Position numbers and translations under genes: made by a program. Of a DNA stretch of 64,000 nucleotides, positions 17,457 through 26,229 are shown piece after piece. This DNA comes from Priestia megaterium (lineage in GTDB: Bacteria > Bacillota > Bacilli > Bacillales > Bacillaceae_H), in NCBI RefSeq assembly GCF_023824195.1, contig NZ_CP085442.1, forward strand, positions 1,712,001 to 1,776,000, given 5' to 3'. Below the pieces are notes generated by a model. The model had not been told where the DNA came from, searched no databases, and saw only the letters and a list, made by a program, of their open reading frames with translations. Within the stretch, counting starts at the first letter, position 1. The number at the start of each line of letters is the position of its first letter.

Positions 17457-17950
17457 TAGATACTGTATTTGAAGTAGGCGGAATTATTGATCCTCTTCTC
17501 GATCATGCAGCTTATTCCTTTAGTTTAAGTTATGTGCATTTCTATCAATTAACTCTTGAACGTGCGCAAAGTACATTTCTTGAATTATCGGTTCCTGTGG
17601 TACCTTTAGCCAAAGAAACCGCTGTGTTACCTCTTATTGGAAATATAGATACGGAAAGAGCCAATTATCTAATGGAAGAAACGTTGAAATCAGCAAACAG
17701 ACTGCAGCTTCAACGTTTAATAGTAGATTTGTCGGGTGTTTATATTATAGATACCATGGTAGCAGATCAAATTTTTAAAGTGATAGACTCTTTAAGATTT
17801 CTCGGTGTAGAAACAATTTTGACAGGAATTCGTCCGGAAGTTGCACAGACCATTGTAAGTATAGGTATTGATTTTAGTAGCTTGACTATAAAATCAAGTT
17901 TACAAAAGGCGATAGAAGATCTACTTATTCGTGTCAAAAACAATAAATAG
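17450..17950 (+). CDS. STAS-domain protein, N-terminally truncated RsbR-like
   Basis: RsbR-type stressosome co-antagonist fragment, 166 residues. Residues about 13-45 (LLDHAAYSFSLSYVHFY) look like the last helix of the non-heme-globin sensor domain and the linker; residues 46-160 are a STAS domain (LSVPVVPLAKETAVLPLIG, DLSGVYIIDTMVADQIF, GIRPEVAQTIV). Full RsbR paralogues are about 275 residues, as in the next gene, so the N-terminal sensor half is gone. The ATG at 17450 has only a weak GAAAGAT site. The STAS domain with its phosphorylatable Ser/Thr positions appears intact. Confidence 0.75.
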   Translation: MSIDTVFEVGGIIDPLLDHAAYSFSLSYVHFYQLTLERAQSTFLELSVPVVPLAKETAVLPLIGNIDTERANYLMEETLKSANRLQLQRLIVDLSGVYIIDTMVADQIFKVIDSLRFLGVETILTGIRPEVAQTIVSIGIDFSSLTIKSSLQKAIEDLLIRVKNNK

Positions 17951-18017
17951 AGAAAGCAAGAGATAAAATGACTAACTAAACGTATTCATGAATAAGAAGA
18001 TGAGGAAGTGACAATTA

Positions 18018-18836
18018 TTGAAAGGGATTATAGGCGTTGCTAGATACTTAAATGATAACGCAGAAATGTTAGCAAATGAAATTGTTCAAAAAATTTCTCA
18101 AAGCCCTAACTTTGAGGCTCTAAAGGAGGAACTTGAACAAGCAATTATCGTCTATACTGAATTTATTAGGTTTTTAGGAAAAAGTCTCCATAGCAGTGAA
18201 AACAACGTACCTGAAGGACTTGTTGAATGGAGTAAGACCAATGGTAAGCGTACAGCATCTCAAGGGGAGAGAGTCTCTATTATTATTACACGCTATCCTC
18301 CTACGCGCCTAGTCTTCATCGATTACCTTACTAAAATAAGTATAGAGCATGGACTTTCTTCAGAAGAATTTGTATTTATTAATAAACGATTTAACTATTT
18401 GCTCGATATAAGTATTAATGAAACGATTGTAGTATTTGAACAAGTGAAAGATAAAATTATTCAAAAGGCGCAACAAGAAGTATTGAAATTATCTGTTCCT
18501 GTGGTCCCCATTCAAGATAAAACCGCTGTTCTCCCACTAATTGGCTCTATTGATTCAGAAAGAGCTGAATATATCTTAGAGAATGTTATCTTGAAAATTA
18601 TTGAAATGAAGGTAGAGTATCTAATTGTTGATTTTTCAGGTATTTTAAATATAGACAGTATAGCTGAACGTTACCTCTTTGATATTTACAGTGTTCTTCG
18701 CTTACAAGGTATTGAGGTAGTGATGACAGGTATACGACCTGAACTTGCCCAAACAGTTGTTAGAAATGGCATTGATTTCTCCTCTATTAAAACTTATGCA
18801 ACCGTTAAACAAGCAATAGCAACTCAAGAAAGCTAG
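18018..18836 (+). CDS. RsbR-like stressosome protein
   Basis: Complete RsbR paralogue of 272 residues, TTG start 18018 seven bases after GAGGAAGTGA. Residues 1 to about 145 form a helical, variable sensor domain. Residues 155-270 are a STAS domain with LSVPVVPIQDKTAVLPLIG, DFSGILNIDSIAERYL and GIRPELAQTVV. In Bacillus such proteins build the stressosome with RsbS and hold the kinase RsbT, which controls sigma-B. No rsbS or rsbT is nearby. It lies 67 bp after the truncated paralogue, so a tandem duplication followed by truncation is likely. Confidence 0.85.
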   Translation: MKGIIGVARYLNDNAEMLANEIVQKISQSPNFEALKEELEQAIIVYTEFIRFLGKSLHSSENNVPEGLVEWSKTNGKRTASQGERVSIIITRYPPTRLVFIDYLTKISIEHGLSSEEFVFINKRFNYLLDISINETIVVFEQVKDKIIQKAQQEVLKLSVPVVPIQDKTAVLPLIGSIDSERAEYILENVILKIIEMKVEYLIVDFSGILNIDSIAERYLFDIYSVLRLQGIEVVMTGIRPELAQTVVRNGIDFSSIKTYATVKQAIATQES

Positions 18837-18865
18837 GGGATTAAAGTTCCTAGCTTTCTTGAGTT
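18821..18865 (+). terminator. Terminator-like hairpin overlapping the RsbR-like stop
   Basis: Perfect 17-bp stem AACTCAAGAAAGCTAGG / CCTAGCTTTCTTGAGTT with 11-nt loop. It starts inside the coding region and has no T-run. Confidence 0.6.
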
Positions 18866-18986
18866 AAGTTGATTTAAGATATATATCATATAAGAGATTA
18901 GTTACCATAATGTAAATTATCAGAGATCATGTGTCAATATGTGTCGAAGGGGTAATGTAAAAGATATAACATCAGGAGGGGAGGAG

Positions 18987-19106
18987 ATGCTCGATAACTA
19001 TGAACGTTTCCTATTGTATAGGGAAATTAAATGTTTAATTGCGGATTATGATAAGTGTAGGCATCTACCTACTAAGAACGAGTTATACAATCAGATAGTA
19101 TTTTAA
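18987..19106 (+). CDS. Possible 39-residue protein
   Basis: Short ORF with a very strong ribosome site (GGAGGGGAGGAG) and ATG 18987. It encodes MLDNYERFLLYREIKCLIAD, then YDKCRHLPTKNELYNQ. The product is charged and helical. The strong start signal is the main support; no family is recognised. Confidence 0.4.
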   Translation: MLDNYERFLLYREIKCLIADYDKCRHLPTKNELYNQIVF

Positions 19107-19157
19107 AAAAAAGTACTTAAATATGGATATGAAAAGAGAATATCTAGATAGTAGAAG

Positions 19158-19322
19158 TTATATATTTGTCGAGAAAAACAATTGATCTTTAAATAATGCT
19201 CTCAAATCATGATCAAATACAAGTCCTTGCATTAGTTTTGATTTCGCTAAGCAAAGAGTTTTAAAATTAATAACTTCATGTAGATCCAATGACTCATGAT
19301 CGGCTAATTTTTGAATATCCAT
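19158..19322 (-). CDS. CotF-like small spore protein, probably C-truncated
   Basis: A 54-residue ORF from ATG 19322 behind AAGGAGGG. It reads DHESLDLHEVINFKTLCLAK and then SKLMQGLVFDHDLRALF, which resembles the start of small CotF-related spore coat proteins of Bacillus. After this segment the sequence turns unrelated (KDQLFFSTNI), so the C-terminal part may have been lost. Such proteins are usually made in the mother cell and incorporated into the coat. Confidence 0.5.
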   Translation of the reverse strand: MDIQKLADHESLDLHEVINFKTLCLAKSKLMQGLVFDHDLRALFKDQLFFSTNI

Positions 19323-19546
19323 TTCTGATTACCCTCCTTTTTACGTAAATACAATGTTATTGTTCCGAATATAGGAGGAAACATTCTATAATGTTTTTTA
19401 TAGGTGAATTATATTAAGCAGTTGTAATATCTATATAATTCGGAAAATTCATTTATTTGTGATAGCTGAGGCTGACCGCTGCGATGGCCTTTTTTCTTGT
19501 TAGCTAACTGTTAGTTGAACAAGAACTCTTTTGATTTAAATTTGGT

Positions 19547-19852
19547 ATGGCAGAAGGTTAGGCTAAAAAGTATCAAGGGGAATAGTGGGAGGTAAAAAGT
19601 GCTGAACTTGAAGCTCATGCTTTAAATCCTAATGCCGTAAAAACAATGAAAGAAGTAGGAATCGATATCTCAAACCAAACATCTGATGTAATAAATCCTG
19701 AAATTCTTAATAATGCTGCTTTAGTTGTGACACTATGCGAACACGCAGTAGAGCTTTGATCTGTAACTCCTCTACATGTGAAACGAGTTCACTGGGGCTT
19801 TCATGACCCGTCAAAAGCAGAAGGAACAGATGAAGAAAAATGGCATTCATAA
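19547..19852 (+). pseudogene. Decayed arsenate reductase gene
   Basis: An uninterrupted reading frame of 102 codons aligns with ArsC from MAEG onward ([57 protein letters not shown]). It carries three in-frame stops at 19559, 19583 and 19757. The P-loop with Cys10 is missing or scrambled, and the Cys90 position is lost near the third stop. It is most similar to the intact arsC at 10869, pointing to duplication followed by decay. Confidence 0.85.
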
Positions 19853-20037
19853 TTCGATGCTTTTATGTAACGCTCCATAGAAGGATTAACCACATAAATA
19901 TCTTTCCTTTTAAGAATGTCAAAAAGACGACTCCCTGTTTTGATCCCTTCCTTCTTTAATAAAGGCGTGGCAGCCCCATGGGTAAGTATTGTTAGACTAA
20001 TCAATATAGTGAAGCTTATAATAAGAAAAGTATAATT

Positions 20038-20052
20038 TGTAAAGCGATTACA
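20038..20052. promoter_or_regulatory. LacI-operator-like site upstream of the hybrid kinase
   Basis: TGTAAAGCGATTACA resembles TGTAATCGATTACA with altered, one-base-longer centre. It lies 125 bp before the kinase start. Weak on its own, but consistent with the series at 23990-25288. Confidence 0.35.
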
Positions 20053-20176
20053 ATAATCATTAGAAATGAATAATCGTTTTCAAATTAATCTTCAAGCACT
20101 GTAAAGAACGTAAAGTAAGGGATTTCATCATATAGAATCCATATTATATTTTTTTAACTAACTAGGGGCGAAACAA

Positions 20177-23164
20177 ATGAAGGATTCCAGATATATTTCA
20201 CAACCAGGCTTTACTGATACTGGGATGATTTTTAAGTTTGTACAAAAAAGTAACGAGTTTATTCATACTTTTGCCGAGGGAGAATTACTGTATAGATTGG
20301 GGTTTAATCGAGAGGATGTCGTCGGAAAGACGCTTCATGATTTTTATTGGGATGATATTGACACTGCCGATTTACTAAACGGTTATTACAAAAAAGCATG
20401 GGAAGGACAGTACATTGAATATGAAGGTGAATTTAGAGGTATCTATTATGTAATTTATTTAAGACCTTTATTTTATAAGGATAAAGTAGCTGAAGTAGTC
20501 GGAACTTGTGTGGACATTACTAACAAAAAGATTATGGAAGAGGACATTCTTCAAAAAGAACAAGAACGAAAATTAATGAATTCCTATGCATTCCAGCGTA
20601 GTTTGATTGATCGGTTAGAAAGTGGAATTGCAGTAACAGATTGTAATAAAAAAATAAGGCTCTTAAATAAGAAATTTTATGAGCTTTTCCAGTTGAAGGG
20701 GGAAATTGATTGCCATATTGGGATGCATGCGCCGGATTTACATTATCTTTTTGATAAGGAAATCAATAAAAATAAGATCAAAAATACAGAAAAACGAACG
20801 AGAACTACGAAAGAAATTAAAATAGATACAGGTATGACACTACGCTACAATTGTTTTCCTTTTAATGGGGAAAATGATTTTGTAGGCTACTTGTGGGAGT
20901 TTGAGGATATTACAGAACGAAAAAAAATGGAAAGAGTCATTATTCAGGAAAAAGAAGAAGCTGAAAAAGTGAACATGGCCAAATCAAGTTTTTTGTCTAA
21001 GATGAGTCATGAACTGCGTACGCCGCTGAATGGAATTCTGGGTTTTGCTCAGCTATTGGAGATGGATGAATCTTTAAATGAAGAACAGCGTGATTTTGTA
21101 CAGGAGATTTTAAATGGAGGAAGCCATTTATTAAGTTTAATTAATGATATTTTAGACGTGTCAAGAATAGAAACAGGAAATTTAAAAATTTCTATAGAGG
21201 AAGTTCATCTTCTAACTGTCATTAAGGAATGTATCAATATTGTACAACCATTGGCTAAGAAGAAGAATATCAGCATTTATAGTCAACTGGATCAATGGGA
21301 AAGTATGATAGTTCTTGCTGATCCTATACGTCTTAAACAAATATTGCTGAACCTACTTGATAATGCTATTAAATACAATCAAGAAAATGGAAAAGTCATC
21401 GTTTTCTGTCGTTTACAAGAGAATAAGCAGTACATTCATATCGTAGATACAGGTGTGGGTTTTTCTATAGAAGAATATACTAAAGTGTTTGTTCCATTTT
21501 ATCGAATTGAAAGTACAAAAGAAGAAGGTACAGGCATTGGATTGTCTTTAGTTAAACAGCTCGTGCATCTAATGGGGGGGGAGATTAATGTAACAAGCAA
21601 TAAAGGAACAGGAAGTGAGTTTTGCTTTAGCCTTCCTCTTCCAAATGATTTAAAGACTGTCATACAATGGGGGGAACAAACTGAATTTCCTTCAACAAAT
21701 AATAGTAAGGAAGATAACTATCGTTTGCTATATATTGAAGATAACGAATCCAACTTGCACTTAGTAAGTAACATCATTAAATCGCAGCCTTCCTATACGC
21801 TCTTATCAGCCCGCACAGGAAAAGAAGGAATAGAAATTGTAGCAAACGAAAAAATAGATTTGGTTCTTCTTGATATTAACCTCCCGGATATTAGCGGATA
21901 TGAAGTATTTGAAATTTTAAAAGCAGGCAAAGAAACGAAAGATATTGCTGTCATCGCTGTAAGTGCAAATGCAATGCCACAGGATATTCAATATACATTG
22001 GATAAAGGATTTGATAACTATTTAACAAAGCCCATTCATGTACAAGAGTTTTTGACAATCCTAAGTGAAACGCTAAACAATACAATTAATCAAAATATTC
22101 CAGATCATAAAATTTTAAGTACAGGACCACATGGAGAGGAAGCTGTCTCAGCAAAAACACTTCGGTTATCTTTGGAAGAGCTAAAAAAGATTAAGAAAAA
22201 GAAATATAAGGCTGCTATTGCCATGCATTATACTGGAAGTGATTGGTCAAGGTCTCAATTGGAAGGAATGCAAACTACTTTTGAGAAAATGGGCATTGAG
22301 GTAGTAGCTGTGACAAATGCAGAATTTAAATGGAAAAAGCAAGTAGCCGACATTGAAAGCATTTTAGCCCAAAATCCGGATATCCTGGTGAGCATTCCAG
22401 TTGATCCAGAATTGACTGCAAGCGTATATCAAAAAGCGGCCCAAGCTGGTGTGAAGCTGGTGTTTATGGACAATACACCGAATGGTTTGCAGTATGGGAA
22501 GGATTATGTAAGTATTGTTTCTGCTGACAATTATGGAAATGGCATTGAATCGGCCAATATCATGGCTGAGAAATTAGGTGGAAAAGGTAAGGTTGGGATT
22601 ATCTATCATGATGCTGATTTTTTTGCAACCAAACAAAGAACGGAAGCATTTGAAAAAACTATAAAGGAAAAGTACCCTGACATTCAAATTGTCGATCGCA
22701 GGGGGATTACTGATTCGAATGATGGAGAAAAAGTGGCATCCGCTATGATTGCTGAACATCGGGATTTAAATGGTATTTTTGTTGTATGGGATGTACCGGC
22801 TGAAGGAGCTTTGAGGGCAACTCGTACTGCAAGAAAAAGCAATTTAGTCATTACGACAATGGATTTGGGTATGAATGTCGCCTTGGAAATTGCACAGGAT
22901 GGACCTATTAAAGGACTAGGTGCCCAGCTACCATACCAGCAAGGAGTCGCCGAAGCGATTCTAGCAGGGTATGCCTTACTTGGAAAGCAAGCACCACCTT
23001 ATGTAGCCGTTCCGTCTCTAAAAGTAATGAAAGAAAATATAATTGATGCTTGGCAGCTCGTTTATCATGAGGATGCTCCAGATATTATTCAAAGTGTTGC
23101 GAAATCAAGAAACGCTAGGGAAAAGGGGGAACAACAAGATGAAAGTATTGATCGCAGACGATGA
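20177..23164 (+). CDS. Hybrid histidine kinase fused to a cytosolic sugar-binding-protein domain
   Basis: A 995-residue sensor without signal peptide or membrane segment. Order: PAS about 20-118, PAS about 141-250, HisKA with phospho-acceptor His278 (MSHELRTPLNG), HATPase with N-box Asn396, G1 DTGVGFS (424) and G2 GTGIGLS (451), then a receiver domain (Asp522, phospho-acceptor Asp566, Lys618). After a linker comes a complete periplasmic-binding-protein type 4 (RbsB-like) domain, about 677-965 (AAIAMHYTGSDWSRSQ, VSIPVDPELT, VSADNYGNG, GVAEAILAGYALLG). Solute-binding domains are normally outside the membrane; here it must be in the cytosol. It overlaps the LytTR regulator by 26 bp, so the two probably form one signalling pair sensing an imported sugar or cyclitol. 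Confidence 0.9.
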   Translation: MKDSRYISQPGFTDTGMIFKFVQKSNEFIHTFAEGELLYRLGFNREDVVGKTLHDFYWDDIDTADLLNGYYKKAWEGQYIEYEGEFRGIYYVIYLRPLFYKDKVAEVVGTCVDITNKKIMEEDILQKEQERKLMNSYAFQRSLIDRLESGIAVTDCNKKIRLLNKKFYELFQLKGEIDCHIGMHAPDLHYLFDKEINKNKIKNTEKRTRTTKEIKIDTGMTLRYNCFPFNGENDFVGYLWEFEDITERKKMERVIIQEKEEAEKVNMAKSSFLSKMSHELRTPLNGILGFAQLLEMDESLNEEQRDFVQEILNGGSHLLSLINDILDVSRIETGNLKISIEEVHLLTVIKECINIVQPLAKKKNISIYSQLDQWESMIVLADPIRLKQILLNLLDNAIKYNQENGKVIVFCRLQENKQYIHIVDTGVGFSIEEYTKVFVPFYRIESTKEEGTGIGLSLVKQLVHLMGGEINVTSNKGTGSEFCFSLPLPNDLKTVIQWGEQTEFPSTNNSKEDNYRLLYIEDNESNLHLVSNIIKSQPSYTLLSARTGKEGIEIVANEKIDLVLLDINLPDISGYEVFEILKAGKETKDIAVIAVSANAMPQDIQYTLDKGFDNYLTKPIHVQEFLTILSETLNNTINQNIPDHKILSTGPHGEEAVSAKTLRLSLEELKKIKKKKYKAAIAMHYTGSDWSRSQLEGMQTTFEKMGIEVVAVTNAEFKWKKQVADIESILAQNPDILVSIPVDPELTASVYQKAAQAGVKLVFMDNTPNGLQYGKDYVSIVSADNYGNGIESANIMAEKLGGKGKVGIIYHDADFFATKQRTEAFEKTIKEKYPDIQIVDRRGITDSNDGEKVASAMIAEHRDLNGIFVVWDVPAEGALRATRTARKSNLVITTMDLGMNVALEIAQDGPIKGLGAQLPYQQGVAEAILAGYALLGKQAPPYVAVPSLKVMKENIIDAWQLVYHEDAPDIIQSVAKSRNAREKGEQQDESIDRRR

Positions 23165-23849
23165 TGCTACCTCAAGAAAATTGTTAAGGTACTTTATTGG
23201 CAGTTTATCCAAATATAAAATTGTCGGAGAGGCCGCCAACGGTGAAGAATTGATACACTATGTTACGAAGGAAAAGCCGGATCTTGCTTTAGTAGATATC
23301 GGAATGCCTTTATTGAATGGAATGGAAGCGGTTAAAGCATGCAAAGAACTTTTCCCGCCTTTACAAGTTATTTTTATTACTGGCCATGATGATTATGCGC
23401 TTGAGGCATTTAACGTAAAGGCAGTGGACTATATTTTAAAGCCAATTGATAGAAATCGTTTATATGGTGCTTTAGAGAGGGTCTTACAAGCGTCTACTTC
23501 ACCAGTTGATAAAGAACATTCATTTAAAAAGGATTTAATGATTAAACAGCAGAAAAATATAATTTTTATTCCTTTAGAAGAAATTATCTTTATTGAAAGA
23601 CTTGATCGGAAATCTGTCATTCATACTAAAAATGGTAAATTCGAGACAAATGAAGCTTTAACTAGCTTAGAAGGTGCCGTTGATTCTAGGTTTATGGTAT
23701 CTCATAGATCTTATATTATAAATGTGGAACTTTTAACAAGAATCGAAGCAACGGGTCAGATGTATAAAGCCTATTTTAAAGATTATAAGGAAAACGCAAG
23801 GATTTCCAAGCATAAAGTAGACAATTTGCAAAGGTACAAATTATTATAA
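23139..23849 (+). CDS. LytTR response regulator
   Basis: Response regulator of 236 residues. The start is ATG 23139, preceded by AAAAGGGGGA and lying inside the end of the kinase gene; an earlier in-frame start is unsupported. The receiver has Asp8/Asp9, phospho-acceptor Asp53 (LVDIGMP) and Lys101 (ILKPID). Residues about 131-232 are a LytTR DNA-binding domain (IIFIPLEEIIFIERLDRK, FMVSHRSYIINV). The 26-bp overlap indicates translational coupling with the kinase. Targets are probably the downstream sugar genes. Confidence 0.92.
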   Translation: MKVLIADDDATSRKLLRYFIGSLSKYKIVGEAANGEELIHYVTKEKPDLALVDIGMPLLNGMEAVKACKELFPPLQVIFITGHDDYALEAFNVKAVDYILKPIDRNRLYGALERVLQASTSPVDKEHSFKKDLMIKQQKNIIFIPLEEIIFIERLDRKSVIHTKNGKFETNEALTSLEGAVDSRFMVSHRSYIINVELLTRIEATGQMYKAYFKDYKENARISKHKVDNLQRYKLL

Positions 23850-23856
23850 AACATCG

Positions 23857-23879
23857 AGCTCAGCAATAAGTGCTGAGTT
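23857..23879 (+). terminator. Terminator of kinase-regulator operon
   Basis: AGCTCAGCA / TGCTGAGTT stem with 5-nt loop and a run of T. Confidence 0.8.
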
Positions 23880-23989
23880 TTTTTAATTTGTTGTTTTTTT
23901 GTTTATATGGATAAAAACGACGCTTAAAAGGAAATTTAAAGAGTTTGAATCTCAGAAAACATTGTCTGAATCCAATTAGACAATATTTT

Positions 23990-24003
23990 TGTATGCGATT
24001 ACA
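23990..24003. promoter_or_regulatory. LacI-type operator before the LacI gene
   Basis: TGTATGCGATTACA matches TGTAATCGATTACA at 12 of 14 positions, 41 bp upstream of the LacI ATG; suggests autoregulation. Confidence 0.5.
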
Positions 24004-24043
24004 ATTCTATTATAGAGAAAGAACAAGAAAAGAGAGTCGTAAA

Positions 24044-25045
24044 ATGGTGCGAATAATAGATGTAGCAAAAAGGGCAAATGTTTCAACTGCTACAGTGTCA
24101 AGAGTACTAAGTAAACCTAACACTGTAACGGAAGAAACGACTGAGAAAGTATTACAAGTAATTAAAGAATTAAACTATCAGCCAAATGCATTAGCTCGCC
24201 AGTTAAGAACATTAGAAACCAACACCATTCTAGTCATTGTACCTGATATAACAAATCCTTTTTTTTCTAAGGTACTAAGAGGAATTGAGTCTGTAGCCGT
24301 AATAAACGGATATCAAGTTCTGCTTGGGGATACGGGCAATGATTTGGAAAGAGAAAATGGGTATTTAAACATACTTCTCCAAAAAAAAGCTGATGGAATG
24401 GTTTTACTAACGGCAAGAATGAAATCGAAGAACATTGAGGAAATGGCTCTCAAATATCCTGTAGTTTTGGCATGTGAATATATAGAAGGTTCAGCCATCC
24501 CCACCGTTTCTATTAATAATATCAGTGGGGCTCAAAAAGCAACAGAATATTTGGTTAAGCTGGGACATAAAAGAATAGGATTTATATCAGGTCCTCTAGG
24601 TGGAGTGATAGGACAGGATCGATTAAAAGGATTTTATCAGACAATGGCCCGATATAACCTTACAATTGAATCCGTTCTAGTGCAGGAGGGTAATTTCTCT
24701 TATGAAAGCGGTTTTAATATAATGAACCAATTTTTAGCTCTTAATCATCCTCCGACAGCCGTGTTTGCAGCCAATGATGAGATGGCATTTGGAGCTATAA
24801 ATGCTATTTCTTTAAAAGGATTAAGTGTTCCTCATGATATTTCCGTAGTAGGATTTGATGATATAAAATTTTCATCTATTTTCAAACCGGCTCTTACAAC
24901 CATCTCGCAGCCAGCTTTTGAGATAGGCACGATGGCAATGAAATTACTTATAAAGTTGATGAATAAGGAAGAAATTGAAAGACATCAATATCTGATGGAA
25001 GATCAACTTATCATACGTGATTCATGCTCAACACATACTTCATAA
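24044..25045 (+). CDS. LacI family repressor of the sugar operon
   Basis: LacI/GalR regulator of 333 residues, start ATG 24044 behind AGAGAG (an in-frame ATG 99 bp upstream would add unrelated residues). Helix-turn-helix IIDVAKRANVSTATVSRVL at residues 4-22, hinge LNYQPNALARQLR, then a periplasmic-binding-protein-like effector domain (DITNPFFSKVLRGIE, FAANDEMAFGA, VVGFDDIKF). It lies directly upstream of the isomerase/dehydrogenase genes. Two perfect and two near-perfect TGTAATCGATTACA dyads flank it, the classic palindrome type with a central CG bound by LacI members. Confidence 0.93.
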   Translation: MVRIIDVAKRANVSTATVSRVLSKPNTVTEETTEKVLQVIKELNYQPNALARQLRTLETNTILVIVPDITNPFFSKVLRGIESVAVINGYQVLLGDTGNDLERENGYLNILLQKKADGMVLLTARMKSKNIEEMALKYPVVLACEYIEGSAIPTVSINNISGAQKATEYLVKLGHKRIGFISGPLGGVIGQDRLKGFYQTMARYNLTIESVLVQEGNFSYESGFNIMNQFLALNHPPTAVFAANDEMAFGAINAISLKGLSVPHDISVVGFDDIKFSSIFKPALTTISQPAFEIGTMAMKLLIKLMNKEEIERHQYLMEDQLIIRDSCSTHTS

Positions 25046-25111
25046 GGGAATAAGAGTTCTTTTGAAAATGTATACGGTAATTTAAATCTTCTTGTTTTTT
25101 TAAAATTAAGA

Positions 25112-25125
25112 TGTAATCGATTACA
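25112..25125. promoter_or_regulatory. LacI operator, perfect palindrome
   Basis: TGTAATCGATTACA, a perfect 14-bp palindrome between the LacI gene and the first catabolic gene. Confidence 0.75.
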
Positions 25126-25192
25126 AATGGTTAGAAAAAGAATTGTTTAATATCCGATTAAAAAGGGACTTTTAGTCTGGATTTCCGATAAG

Positions 25193-25206
25193 TACAATTG
25201 ATTACA
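25193..25206. promoter_or_regulatory. LacI operator, degenerate
   Basis: TACAATTGATTACA, 11 of 14 matches to the palindrome. It is placed 81 and 82 bp from its two perfect neighbours. Confidence 0.5.
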
Positions 25207-25274
25207 AGTACAGGCAGTAAAAACACCCTCTTCTTCTAATAAACAAAAAAATATAGTCTTTGTCTAGAATACTT

Positions 25275-25288
25275 TGTAATCGATTACA
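25275..25288. promoter_or_regulatory. LacI operator, perfect palindrome
   Basis: TGTAATCGATTACA again, 111 bp before the ATG of the isomerase gene. A strong AGGGAGGTGATG site with a five-codon ORF (25328-25350) follows and could be a leader. Confidence 0.75.
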
Positions 25289-25398
25289 TGTATTTCGGTT
25301 CAATTATTTCTTTTCTAAATTATTTTAGGGAGGTGATGAAATCCCAGTATTAATACACCATGTACTAACAAGTAATCTTTAAAGATAGGGGAGAAACC

Positions 25399-26220
25399 AT
25401 GAAACTAGGATATCAAACAAATACGTGGGGCGGGGTAGTAGGGCACCCTGCCGGAGTCACTTCGATAAAAGATCTTTATTACCTTGCAAATGGATCAACA
25501 GAAGAAGCTTTAAAAGATATTGCAGAAGTTGGATATAAAGGGTTTGAAATGTTTGACGGAAATCTAATGGGATTTAAAGATAAAAAAGAAGAATTTAGAG
25601 CGTTGCTGAACCGTTATTCTTTAGACTTTATTGGAGTTTACACTGGAGGGAATTTTATTTTCCCGGATATTTTGGAAGAGGAATTATTAAAAATTGAAGA
25701 GGTTGCAGCTCTTGCTTCTGAACTAGGAGCGCAGCATCTAGTAATTGGCGGAGGAGCTATCCGTGCGAATGGTATTTTAGAAAGCGATTACGCTGATTTA
25801 GGCAATGCTCTTAATCGAGTAGTAGTAATTGCAGATAAATATAATCTTATTCCAAGCTATCACCCGCATTTAGGAACAAACGTAGAGGCCCCAGACCAGC
25901 TGGACAAATTAATGGCACTAACAACGATTAATCTATGTCCGGATACAGCGCATATCGAAGCAGGCGGAGGTAATCCGGTAGAAGTAATTAAAAAATATGC
26001 AGATCGCATTAAATACATTCATTTCAAAGATTATTATAATGGAGAATTTCTTCCTTTAGGAGAAGGACATCAAAAGTTTGACCAGATGATCCAAGTGCTG
26101 GATGGGATTGGGTATGATGAATGGCTTACAGTAGAATTAGACAGCTATAATGATCCGAAAAAAGGAGCAGAAATCAGCTTTAACTTCTTATTAAGTTTTG
26201 AAACGGCAAATAAGTCTTAA
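25399..26220 (+). CDS. Sugar phosphate isomerase/epimerase (xylose-isomerase-like TIM barrel)
   Basis: AP-endonuclease-family-2/xylose-isomerase-like TIM-barrel enzyme, 273 residues, of the group that includes IolE, IolI and sugar 3-epimerases. Likely metal and substrate residues lie in PSYHPHLGTN, LCPDTAHIEAGG, IHFKDYY and the final TVELDSY. Start ATG 25399 behind GGGGAG. It is the first gene after the LacI operators and precedes two Gfo/Idh/MocA dehydrogenases. A 2-keto-inositol dehydratase or keto-sugar isomerase role is likely; the exact substrate is not decidable here. Confidence 0.87.
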   Translation: MKLGYQTNTWGGVVGHPAGVTSIKDLYYLANGSTEEALKDIAEVGYKGFEMFDGNLMGFKDKKEEFRALLNRYSLDFIGVYTGGNFIFPDILEEELLKIEEVAALASELGAQHLVIGGGAIRANGILESDYADLGNALNRVVVIADKYNLIPSYHPHLGTNVEAPDQLDKLMALTTINLCPDTAHIEAGGGNPVEVIKKYADRIKYIHFKDYYNGEFLPLGEGHQKFDQMIQVLDGIGYDEWLTVELDSYNDPKKGAEISFNFLLSFETANKS

Positions 26221-26229
26221 GGTCAAGGA

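Noticed and set aside
19801..20004. 67-codon minus-strand ORF (THGAATPLLKKEG...)
   Set aside because: Overlaps the decayed arsC and has no ribosome site. The THGAATP piece faintly recalls a binding protein, but not enough to call.
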